Source: Cenococcum geophilum 1.58
Lineage: Eukaryota; Ascomycota; Dothideomycetes; Gloniales; Gloniaceae
Direction: 5' to 3'
Length of the DNA stretch: 64,000 bases
Assembly: GCA_001692895.1 (NCBI GenBank)
Contig: KV748203.1
Coordinates: 402,330 to 466,329 of the forward strand
Positions within the stretch are counted from its first letter, which is position 1, and the number at the start of each line of letters is the position of its first letter. The position numbers and the translations under genes are program-made. Shown piece after piece: positions 33,971-45,239 of this stretch. The notes beneath the pieces were generated by a model. It saw only the letters and a program-made list of their open reading frames with translations, was not told where the DNA came from and ran no database searches.

Positions 33971-36759
33971 TAGGATTGTTATAATTCCGCTTAAGGATCT
34001 TCTATTATAGTAGTGTGCAATTTAGTACCTAAACCTTATTATTTACCTTAGGAGTCCTTAATTATTAAGGGTGTAGTCCTTATTACTAGTAGAAATTTAT
34101 TTTTAGGTTAACTAATTATATATAAAGCGTATAAAGGCGTCCCTTTTTTATACTCTATAAATAAAATTAACTAGTAACTTAGGGGGGTATTTTATAAACG
34201 CCGTTTCGGCTAAAGCAGTTATTACTACCTTTTGCCATAGCATAAGGCTCTGCGTAAAGTTAGTACTAGCGAAGTAACATATAATATATAGGTAACTCGC
34301 TAGGTTATTATAGGGGACTATAGCCTAGGCTAAGGGGTCTTCTTTAGGGTTAAGCGCTATTAGGCTAGTTAAAGTAGTCTTAAAGAGAATAGTAGGACAC
34401 TCTAGTTCGCCAGCGCTAAGTTTATAAGAGTTACTTATATACTATATATATACTACTTGCTAGTATAGTATAATAGTACTAGGGCCACCTATAAGGCCTA
34501 TAACCCACAAATTTTGCTATAATATAGGTAGTATAGTATTAAGAACTGTCCTCTTACTACCATCTTTAAAGCCTTTAGTATAATCTAGGCGCTAAAATAG
34601 TATATTAGCGGGATTTGCTTTACCTAGCTTATATTTAATCTTAAAATTAAACTTAGCTAGTTCCTTACCGTACTAGGCCTAGTAAGTAGATAAGCTTTTA
34701 ATGGTTATAAAATACCTAAAATTGTTATAATTATAAAGCACGCGTATTATAAAGCACGCGCATTATATACGCGGCGTATTTAAGGTAGTAGCGCCACGTT
34801 TTAAAGTATTGCACTATAGCGAGTAGTTCCTTATTATACGTATTATACTATACTTTTAGGCTAGTAAGCTTCTAACTATAATAGGCAATTAGGTGCTAGT
34901 AAAGTTAATCTCCTTATCCTAAGGGCTATAAAAGTATACCGCTATAGGTATAGTTATAAGTATTAGTAATTACTATTAAGGGTAGATTAGGGTTAAAGTG
35001 GCGAAATAATAGAGCTTATATAAACGTAGTGCGTAGGTTATAAAACGCTTACTAAGCGTTATTGGGCCAAGACTAAGGTTAATACTATTTAGTAGGCCCT
35101 TTTAACTTACGCTTTTGCTTCTTTTTCCTATCTAATATTAGGTCGCGATGTGCCTATATAAGATATACGTGTAGGGAGTATACGGTATCCAAATAGTTTT
35201 AGATAAATCGCCTATAGAAGTTAGCGAAGCTAAGGAAGACCTAGATATCCCTATAGGACTTAGGCTTAGGCCATTTCTTAATAGCTTTTACGCGGTTAGG
35301 GTTTATTATAATACTCTTAGGGGTAATAATAAAGCCTAGGAACTTAACGTTCTTAGTATAAAAGATATATTTTAATAGTTTAGCGTATAGGCCCTAAGCG
35401 CGGAGCTNTTANAGTANNTACTTAACNTGCTTAACGTNCTTNTCNTTATTATTTAAGTAGATAAGAATATTATCTAGGTAAACTATATAAATAGTATCTA
35501 CTAGGGTTTCTAGAGCTTTATAAATATAGCTTTAAAATATTATAGGGGTATTAATAAGACTAAAGGGCATTATTAGGTACTTAAAGTAACTATAGCGTGT
35601 CTTAAATACAGTCTTCTATTTATCTCCCTTTTTAATATAAATCCTATAGTACGCATTATAAAGATCTAGCTTTATAAATATCTTCATATAGCTAAGCCTA
35701 TTAAAGAGTTTACTAACTAGCGGTAGGGGGTACTAATTCTTAATTATAATCTTGTTTAGGTGTCTATAGTTAATATATAGCTATATTATATCGTCTGCTT
35801 TCAGTATAAAGAGAATAGGCACTTTAGTAGGAAACTTACTAGGCCTAATCCGGCCCTTTTAAGAGCACTATCTAGGTACTCTTATAAGATCTATAACTCT
35901 TTCTATAAGAGGTTATAGAGGGGCATTTATAGTAGCGTTTTGCCTTCTTCTAAATTAATCGCGTAGTTATACTTAGAGTTCTATAATAGCATACTTACTA
36001 GCTTATTAGGAAAGACATTAATTCCCTCCTTATATATATTTAGTAGGCTAGGGGCTATAGAGGTTAAAGCGACTATTATATAGTAGTGTGCTTTTAGGAG
36101 CTAGTGGAGAAAAGGGTGTAGCCGGTATGCGTTTTATAGGTATACTTACACTAAGAGTATATATAGCTCTGCTATAGTATACTTAATAGTTTTAGGGTTT
36201 TAATTACCTCCCCCTTATATATAGGTACTCGCTGCTAGTAATACTAGGTCCTCTACTATATTTATAACCAGTGTCTTTATATTTATAACCAGTGTCTCTA
36301 TATTTATAACCAGTGTCTCTATATTTAAAGGGTTTGTATAGATACTTACTACCAGTAATAATAGGTCCTCTATTATATTTATAACTGGTATAAAAAAGGA
36401 ATCTTCTGGCTATAGCGAATAGACTATTTTGCAAGCCTTAATGTCTACTAGAAAAGCGTTAAGGGTAACTATTTAAAGGCGTTTAGGGTCTAAAGTACCC
36501 TAGATAAACTATTTAGAATAGAAACTAATTAATAAATCTGCTTCTGCAAGCTAATCCTATTTAAGAATTATATTATAACCATTAAATAAGCCGCCCTAAA
36601 AGGTCTGCGAGCTAATAGTGCAAGGGGTACCCTAGAAGTCACTAGTAGTAACTATTAGATTATAAGTATCCCAGATTGTTATCTGGTTACTATTAAGGAA
36701 ATATATAATAGGTTTATATAAACGTAGCGCGTAGCGTATAAGCAGGTTAAACCTATAGA
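33971..36759 (-). pseudogene. Gypsy A' RT, RNase H and protease part
   Basis: This is the reverse copy of 5,594-7,530 plus sequence lost from A. The RT region lies at about 35,100-35,900 (N bases at 35,408-35,445), with RNase H at about 34,620-35,090. Upstream of RT (36,000-36,759) is a poorly readable part that should include the protease: the reading GGLFNGYNIIL is near 36,580. It is cut at 36,760 by LINE2, and the A' gag continues at 42,334. Confidence 0.82.
36256..36325. repeat. About 21-bp tandem repeat, three copies
   Basis: TATTTATAACCAGTGTCTCT occurs three times in a row inside A', and a related GGTCCTCTA-TATATTTATAAC unit lies on either side (36,249 and 36,363). On the - strand it codes KYRDTGY-type repeats in an open stretch (36,204-36,434). 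It is probably a local duplication in the retrotransposon. Confidence 0.7.
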
Positions 36760-37029
36760 TAATATCTTAATTATAATAATAATTCATTGCTTAACGTCCA
36801 ATTTGGATCCCTATTAGGCCTACGCGGACTACTCCTTATATACATATAGGGAGAAAACTCTATTTAAGAAAACCCCGTAATCCATCTCCCTGCCTTTTAG
36901 GACTTGCCTATAAGGCGCCTATAAGTCACTAGTAGTGCTCCTACTACCTTACTTTTTAACCTCCTTAGGAACCACTGCTGCTATAATAAGCCTACGGACG
37001 CGCTAGTATTGTAAACTTTACTCTACTAC

Positions 37030-40000
37030 TATAGAGTTATTAGGGGGCGCCCGTTACTCGCCTCCCCCGCCCTTTATTACTATTTCCTTTATAACCCAGA
37101 ACTAGTTTAGTACATTTTAGCTAATAAGCTACTAGGTAACCGCCTTAAGGCCTTTTTATATTAAGAGTAGTATCTTATAGTTCTCTATGCCAGCTACTAA
37201 GAGTATTACTTCTTAGTTAGTGTATAAGGGGCATAACAGTATTATATATTTTGGTGTCTGTCTTAGCTAGCCATATTCGTATCTTAGGCTACCTACTAGG
37301 ACACCTACCTAGTAGAGCCAGTCTTTTAGTCCTATTATTCCTATTCTTAAGAGTATTACTATTATATTTTCTACCTTTATTAGGCCTTCTTAGAGCTCTA
37401 AAGTGTTTACCCCCTATAGCGTTAACTATGCTACAGCTTAGGTTCCTCTTGCCTTAGTCAGCCTCTATACCTTTAACTCCTATATACTTCTCTAGCATTA
37501 GTTTAGCCAGTATTATATTGCAATAAATAGTTTCCTGGCGTTTTTTTATACTCTACTTTAGCTCCTTTCTCTCTTTTGCTGTTATCTTTACTGGCCTCTT
37601 ACACGTTTCCCTTCCTCCTCTATATAGGCCTGGGCCCTAAAGTAGCGCCATTTTTCTTTTACTTTCTTTACCTATTTCTCTAATATATCTTCCCTACTTT
37701 AGGGTTATTAGTTTGTTCTCCTATAAGGCGCCCTAGGGTCCCTCTATAGTTTATTTAGGCGTATCTTAATATACTTTATAACATTAGAGTTACGTTCCTT
37801 TTATACCCTTTATATTGCAGTAGCTTTAATATATAGTTATAGGGGGGGAATATTAGCTTCCTTCTTAAGCAGTGCTGTGGCCGTTTGCTTATATCCGCCT
37901 GTTATACTCTAAAGGTAAGCTATTTAGACCTTTTAGAGTAGTTTAAGGAGTGATTTAGGGGGGCCTTTCTTAGATTCTCTAATGGCCTAAATACTGGACC
38001 TATATATTATGGTTGGCCGGATAACTGCTATATATAGTAGGCGTGACCTCTAGAAGCATAGACCCTATATAGAGTTAACGATCCTAGATAATATAATATA
38101 CTATACTTAGCCCTTACGGGCCGCTTGCGCCATATATACGCTCCACTAGAGCTTACTATCTACCTATACTCCTAATACTCTTAGGCTCTAAACTAGTTAA
38201 CCCCTAAAGCCTTAAATGCGAATTATATACTAGAAATCTGTAGATTAGTTATGTTTTTTTATAAAATGGATTAGCTGGTATTTCTCTAGTAAGAATTAAA
38301 CTCTATATTATCTTGCCTATTCTATATAGGTATTATAAGCTTTCTTTAGTATTCTATAATTCTTTACGGCTATTAGCCTGTATATAATTAGGTTTATATT
38401 GTTAACGAAGCCTATCCCCTAGGTCGCCCCTTCTTTAAAGGAGTTAAGTAGGTTGCTTATAAAAAAAAAGGAAGAGTATAGGCGAGAGGGGTAATCCTTA
38501 TAGTATTCCTATTATAACTATAATAGGGGGGCTTTAGTATCCGCTAAAGACCAATAATGTTTCTTTTTAACCTATAAACCCTTAAACAAATTATATAATC
38601 TATTTTAGGAAGCCTTTTGCCCTAAGGATATATAAGAGACGCTTATAGGGTATGTTATTATAGGCGCCACTAATATCTAGGCTAAGTATTAATACTATAA
38701 AGTCCTTTCGCATCGCCTATGTAGATTTAATGGTGGCAGCGAGTAGCGTAAGTGCTGATAATATTAAGCGGTTCTTTCTTGCCCCTATTTAGCTTTATAG
38801 TAGTAGGGCGTATTCCTTAGCCGTATCTATTATGCGATCCGCTATTACCCTTTCTAAGATCTTGCTAAGGGTATTCTCTAAGGCAATAGGGCGGTAGCTC
38901 CCTAGAAATAAGTAGTTTGCTTTGCCTTCTTTATATAAGATAAATGTTATTATAGCTCTTCTAAGTCTTAGATAGTAGCCTATTATAAAGTATGCTCTAG
39001 CTATATCTATAAGCTAAGGTGCTATTAGTGGTCCGTAGGTCTTTAGGGCTTTATTTAGGATCCTATCTAGTCCTAGTGCTATATTATTTAAAAGGCGGCT
39101 AATAGTTCTGGTTATTTCTTTAGTTATTATATTGCTATTAACCCTTAGGCGAGTTACTAGTGCTTTACCTATAATATTACTAAGGTCTGCTAAAGCTAGT
39201 TAAGGGAAAAATCTTTCTATAAGGATCTTTACCTTTTTATTATTGTCGTTTATAGCCAGTAATTTACCTAGTCTTCGCAGGGGCGGAAGGTATAGGTCTT
39301 CTACTAGGCGTCCCGCTTTTTTCTTTATCTATTTTGCTATCCTCCAAAGACCTTTATTATAGGGAAGGCTTAGGTTAGTAGTATACTTATTTATAAACCG
39401 TCTCTAGCTATTCCTTACTTTTTTTTTTAGGGTATTCTTTAGCTGGTTTCTTATATCTTTATATTATCTCTTATCTTTAGGATTATAGCTACTTATATAT
39501 TTTCTTTTTGCTCGTTATTAGCTGGTAATAAAAACCGCGCATTATGCGGACTATACGTGTTATGTATAGGGGCCCGGTTTTAAGACCGGGCAGTGCTCTT
39601 TTAGCCTATTTTTAATTACTGCCTAAATACTTTCTAGTTTTTAGTTGATTTCCTTAGGGGTAGCTAATAAGCCTCGCTTATTTGGTATTGGGTGGATTTC
39701 TTCTAGGTTTTAAAGTTATTATTTAACTATGCTAAGGAAGCTGTCTATCTTAAGCTTTCTTATTACGTATCTTTTACTATTAGGTTACGCCTTAATATTT
39801 AGATCTAGCTGTATTTAGATAGGGATATAGTCTAAAGCGAGTACCTATTCTTCTTTAGGGTTACACCTTTTAAGTCTCTAGTATAGGCCTTCGTCTATAA
39901 ATGTAAGGTCAATTATACTTCTAGCAGTGCCTTATTGCCATATAATTGCTTCTAGGGGGGTGGCTAGCTTAAGGCCCTAGGTGTCTATAGCTCTTAATAG

Positions 40001-40560
40001 GCACTCTGCCTATTATTTAGCAGCAATATAAATACCCCCCCCCACTATAGGTGGTAGAGGTTTATATCTCCTAATAGGATAAACTCTGTGCCTTTAGTTT
40101 CTAGTAAGCTTATTATTAATATAATGTTCTCTATTTATGGGACCCCTTTAACCCTAGGGTTATATACATTAATAATCTATACTGGTCCCCTATATATCTA
40201 AATTATTATAACTATAATATCTAGGTTAACTGCCTACTATAACTATAAGAATAGGCTAATAGCCTTACTAATTATAAAGCACATATATATAGCTGCTTTT
40301 AGTTTATATAGAAGCTAGAATCCTTAGGGGCAGTATGTTAATTATATATAGGCATTATAATACGGCTCTTATATAGCAAGGATATAGTGTTTTTCTAGGT
40401 CTAGGCTGTTTAGTAAGGGCCTTATAAGACGGTAGTTTATATTGCCGTAGTTATACTATATAATAGATAGGTGGCGGACCCCTAGCAAGGGTCCTTTGCC
40501 TCTCCTTTATTCCTTACTTCTTCTATTTCTACTTTCTTTAGAATATTTAGAACTTCTATC
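37030..40560 (-). pseudogene. LINE2 ORF2 remnant: endonuclease and reverse transcriptase
   Basis: This is the polyprotein for target nicking and reverse transcription on the - strand. The endonuclease part has the text VYIINVYNPRVKG-like at about 40,150. The RT part (about 38,250-39,200) has ALGLDRILNKALKTYGPLIAP, YFIIGYYLRLRRAIITFILY and the motifs named for LINE2. The region near the catalytic YxDD reads GFVDNINLI in one frame (about 38,410), with the second Asp changed to Asn. Stops and frameshifts abound. The C-terminal domain ends near 37,040. Confidence 0.82.
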
Positions 40561-40899
40561 TCTTATATTTACACCCTAGTTGCTACTTATTTTATATAAA
40601 GCTTTCTATTTCTATATCTTATATTCCTACTAGCGCTTTTATATCTAAATCTGTTATTATCTCTAGTTCTTTCCCTATTCTTACTAGTTGGCTATATACC
40701 CTTTAAGAGTTGGCTACGAATATTATATTTACCGCGTTAAGTCTAATTCTTAATTGTCCTAGTCTTAAGCTTACTATAGCTGTCTATAAGGGTCTTTCTA
40801 TAGGGCGTCCTCTCCCTTATATCCCCTATAACCCTTATATCCCTATACGGTCTAGTGATATTATATAGCGTTACTTCTAGCCTGTTAAGGCTTAGGATA

Positions 40900-42140
40900 G
40901 CTAGCCTAGCCCCCTAGTATTAAAGGTAGGAAACGCTAAAAAGGTACCCGTGCCCCCCTAGCTTATTACCTATTATTTCCATTTATATAACCTAGCGTGT
41001 AGTTATTCCTGTAGCTGTTAAGCCCTTACCTTCTATCTCCTGTATTTAATGCAGTTTACTCTCTTCCACGCCTTATATATGCTTTAGTGGCAGTTTACGC
41101 ATTTTATTTAGTCTTAATTTAAGTATTATCTTATATCGTGGGGGCCTATATAGTGGCTGCAGCATACCTATACTGCGTATATGGATTGGGTGTGTCCCTA
41201 TTATATATAGCGATAGTATTATTCTAGGCGGAGTCTGTAGTTATAGAGCCTTGCGTTGTATATAAGGCTATTTATAATAATACCTTTTTAAATAAGGAGT
41301 TTTTATATTCCTGGTGTATATATACTAATAATAAGGGAGCTATACGTTTGACCGACGTTTCCCTAGCAAGTCTTTAGCGACCCTTATATTCTTTTATTAT
41401 TCTTATTATATGCTTAGTTTGCATTTTCCTATTAAAGCTATTAGATTTGGGTGATCTTAAGTCCTAGTATAAGGCGTTCCGTTTGTTTTACTATCTTATA
41501 TATAGTTGCTATATTGTCCGCCTAGCGTCCCTTTTTTACCCTAAGGCTTAGGGGAACCACTAGGACTTTAACTAGGTAATCTTTACAGAGCACTTTTATA
41601 CTAATATATTCTCCTAGCCTATTCTCTACCCTAATAGCTCATTCCTTTACCTATTAGTCCCTTAGGGTGACTCTAATGTCTCCGCTCCTAAGGTATTGGA
41701 CTATAATAGTATTATAGACCTCTTTACGAATCTTTATAAGGACTTCTATTTCTAATTATCCCTTAAGCCCCTCTGCTTTTTCTATATTTAGTTATATTAT
41801 AATTATATACCCAGATATTGTCTTTAGGGGGGTAGGTTCCCTATACTATAAATACGTAGCTATAGCGGCCTAGGTATAGTTCGCCGGTAAAAAGGGGTTT
41901 TATTTATTTTTAATTTTGCTTAACTATTAGAGGATTTAGTTAAGGGTTTACTAGAAGGGCGCCTAAGGTTTACTAAACTGGCGGAGCTATTCTGCTAGCT
42001 GCATTAGTTTATTATAGCTAATAGTTACTCCCCCACAACTGCGGATACTAGATACATCTAATAGGCTTTATATTTTATTAGATGCCTTCTTAATAGAGGT
42101 CTTTCCGCTTTATAGTATAGTATTCGCCCGTTCTTATTAT
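40900..42140 (-). pseudogene. LINE2 ORF1 remnant
   Basis: This is the stretch upstream of the LINE2 endonuclease on the - strand, in the place of ORF1. I could not read a clean domain. Cys codons cluster near 41,300-41,480 in the position expected for zinc knuckles. Assignment rests on position. Confidence 0.4.
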
Positions 42141-42347
42141 AGAGGGCCATTACTAGGCGTGGTTCTGGTGGACGCGCGCAAGTGCAAACCACCGTCGTTT
42201 GACGTGTGCCTCCCCTGCGATGCATACATCTTAGGGGGATTCTCTAGGTGTTTTTCAGGGTTCTTTTAGTTGGTTTTGGTCTTTTTAGGCCGGGTGCAGC
42301 AAGAGCTCCTCTTATTCGAATTGGTAGTAATTCTAATATCTTAATTA

Positions 42348-43443
42348 ATAAGGTTAATTTAGTACCTATTATTATATAAAGTATATAGGCGGACTTCGCC
42401 CTAGGGTATATCTATCGTAATATATACTATAATGCGTTTCTTTTTTCCCTCTATATTAGGCCCTAGTTGCAGTTAAAAGAGATACGCTATTAGGGCTTTA
42501 GGTTTTCCGAAGGCTAAGCTAACTTCTCTTTATTAGCCTACTTTTAGTATTCCTTATGGTGGCCGCCTACGGTCCTTTAACTTACGTGCGTAGCACTAGC
42601 GTCTAGGGAGTCCCTTAAGCCGTCCGGCTTTTAGGTATTCTCCCTAGAAGTTTACTTAAAGCGTTGCCCTTTTTAGGTTCTGTTTCCTAAACCTAACTCT
42701 ATAGAGCCTATACTGCGACCGCGCTTTATACGCGATAATTTACCGCTACTACTTACGCGATCTTCTGCGAGCTTTATAGTATTAAGCAATTGCTCTATAT
42801 AGTAGATTTTATTAAAAAGGTCCTTAGTAATTCTTACTCGTTAGGCAAAGTTCTATTAAAAAGAGCTCTGCTTATCCCTTAACCCGCCAAAATTCGTCCA
42901 CACGTTATCGATAAGGACTAGCTAATAGGATCCATAGGATTAAGGCTCCGTGGCTATACGCGTACTTTTAATTCTGTTGTTCCGTACGGACCACCTACCT
43001 TGTAGACGTTGGCGGGTTAAGGGATAAGTAGGCTAGGAAATATAAGAACTAAAAGCCTACCTATTATTTAGGGTTAATAAAAAGGGGTATATAAGAAGAG
43101 GTCCTTTAAGCTACGTATATAGGCTAGAAAGACATTAAACCTCTAGTTCTCCTTTATAATAGCCGTATAGTATATTATAGCGTTATTAAAGCGTCTTACT
43201 ATAAGGTTCCTAATCTAGTCTTAAACTATAGTTTTAAACTTATCCTATAATAAAGGACCTTTATCCTTAGTGCCTAACCGGTAATAAACTAGTTAGGCAA
43301 TTATCTTTTCTTTTATAAGACCTTTAATAGCCTAGCGTGTACGTCGCTTATAGCGATAGGAGCTAAAAGGAGTAATAATAACGCTAGTACCCTAGAAGCC
43401 CCTAAAGTTATATATACCCCTATTATTATATAACCCCCCTATA
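42348..43443 (-). pseudogene. Gypsy A' gag remnant, 5'-truncated
   Basis: Reading on the - strand past stops gives a gag-like text: RTRQAIKGLIKEKIIA near 43,320, NAIIYYTAIIKEN near 43,160, FNVFLAYIRSLKDLF near 43,130, and GNALSKLLGRIPKS near 42,650. Joined across LINE2 it leads into the A' protease. It is broken by the 158-bp MITE and ends abruptly at the TIR element at 43,444; the 5' LTR is absent. The gag call rests on position and composition. Confidence 0.55.
42871..43028. mobile_element. 158-bp MITE with perfect 20-bp TIRs
   Basis: The arms CTTATCCCTTAACCCGCCAA (42,871-42,890) and its exact reverse complement (43,009-43,028) bound a GC-normal, unRIPped spacer. If the arms are allowed to start three bases further out, a possible 3-bp GCT duplication flanks it. 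The superfamily is uncertain. Confidence 0.8.
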
Positions 43444-45222
43444 AGCTCGGACCCCTAGAACTTGGCCGCCCCCTAAACTCGCCCACTTAAGCGAATCAAA
43501 CCCTACCACTTTTAAAGCTATTTATACTTAATTAAATTAACTTAACCCCTTACCCCTACGTGCAATTTAATATATTGGCCCTGGCCTTTCTACCTAGCGC
43601 ATTTTTAGGCTTTAATTTTAACTCCTTTGTCGTTATTTTAGCCTCTTTCTCCTCTACCTCCTCTATACCTTATTTAACCAATTCTATATTTCTAAATTCT
43701 ATATTTAGACCTATAGCTACCTTCTATGAATTTTTAGACCTTTAAGGTCTTTAAGCTGCGATTGCGAGCTATATATTTAAGCGTCCTTATATATAGTCTC
43801 TACAGTAAGTTGCTTAAGTTAGTGACTTCCTTTTTAGAAAAGTAACTAAGTNTTTTAACTAAGTATATATTTGTTATAAAGGNTATAAACTACTTAATAT
43901 ATATTANAAGGCTTTTTTAGGATNTCTATAGTATTAAACTAATGACGGTTAGCTTATTTAAAGCTTAAAGCCTTTATTAAAGCCTTATTTTTAACCTATA
44001 AAGACTTAAAGCCCTTACGTGGATTCTATAGATAAATACTAAAGGTATACTACCTAAATTTAACTATTTTTGCTAAAAAGACCTTCCTTTTAGGCTTTAT
44101 AGTTATACTTAGTAAAGCAGCACCCTTTAATTTAAGTTATATTATTAAGAAATATGAGCTTTATAATTTAGTCCTAATATTTTAATTATATAGAGGAGAA
44201 ATACAATAGATTTAAGGGTTATTATATTAAATAAAGCAGTAGAAAAATAAGTTATATATTATATTATATATATTTTAATAAAAACTTAATTATATAGTGG
44301 CTTATATAGCTATTAAAAATAATAATTGGGCTTTATTGCTAAAAACCCAGTTTTATATAGTAAATTAGTTAAATATAATAATATTTATTCTTTTAACTAT
44401 CTTTGAATATTATATATACCTAATAGAGTGTTTTTCCTTAGTAGAATTATATTAATTAAAAGTGTTTTCCTTTTTAAAAAAATTATAAGAAGTTTAATTG
44501 AGTAATTAAGGGTAGATATTATCCCTATAATAAATACCTATTTATAATTATTTAGTAACTATATAAAGGCTTTCTCTTTAAAGGTATCTTTGGTAGTAAT
44601 TTAGTTTATATATACACTTAATATAACTTTAAATTCATTTATATATTAGGTGTTTTCTACTTATATATTAACCTTCCTTTATACTTTTTTATAAAGGTTA
44701 TATCATTTTTAAATTTACTTTAGTTGTGACCTATTAACTTATATACTTTCTATTAACTAGGGGGGAAATTTTATATAAAATTTTTATTTAAAATACCTAA
44801 TTACCTATATTTTACTTAGGGGCTTTATATCGCTATTTTAATTAAACATTTAGACTACTATTCTTTTATAATTATATATATAAGGGAATAAATATTTACA
44901 AATTATATTTAAGTACCCAATTAATAAGCAAGGCCACCTATATAGAAGTTAATTACTATTTATATTAGTGTATAAATTGCCCTAGTAGCATATCACTTAA
45001 TTAATCGCTTAAAACCAACAAAGGGACACTGTATGCAAGTATAGCTTTTCGCGCATACTTATAAACACCAGATTTAAAATCTACAATAGCTATTTATAAG
45101 TTCTACTTATTTTGGTCCATATTGATTAATTCGTTGTGGAGAAAATAAGTTAACAAATTGGTGGTTTGATTTTGGTTCGGTGGCCGACTTCTAAAGGTGG
45201 CCGAGTTCTAGGGGTCCGAGCT
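43444..45222. mobile_element. 1.78-kb TIR element with TA flanks
   Basis: The terminal arms start AGCTCGGACCCCTAGAACT at both ends and pair imperfectly for about 60 bp. TA flanks it at 43,442-43,443 and 45,223-45,224. Size and TA suggest a Fot1/pogo-like Tc1-superfamily element. The inside is very AT-rich, and the only protein-like hint is a Lys/Arg-rich reading on the - strand near 43,560-43,660, as in C-termini of pogo-type transposases; I could not find a catalytic motif. The left flank is A' and the right flank is D, so it sits on a junction. Confidence 0.65.
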
Positions 45223-45239
45223 TAGTAGATATTACCGTA

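Larger units (their letters stand above)
36774..42333 (-). mobile_element. LINE2: full-length non-LTR retrotransposon inserted in A'
   Basis: This is a LINE of 5,560 bp on the - strand. A 14-bp target duplication (top strand TAATATCTTAATTA) stands at both ends, 36,760-36,773 and 42,334-42,347. In its own sense it ends in an (ATT)n tail (36,774-36,785). The RT part is clear: RPIALENTLSKILERVIADR near 38,830, ILSLDISGAYNNIPYKRLLY near 38,670, G-PLSPILFLFF (from GIPQGSPLSPILF) near 38,490, and a C-terminal region near 37,150 typical of Tad1-like elements. The endonuclease lies at about 39,600-40,900 and ORF1 before that. There is no RNase H after the RT, unlike LINE1. The 5' end (42,150-42,333) is little RIPped. 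Confidence 0.88.
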
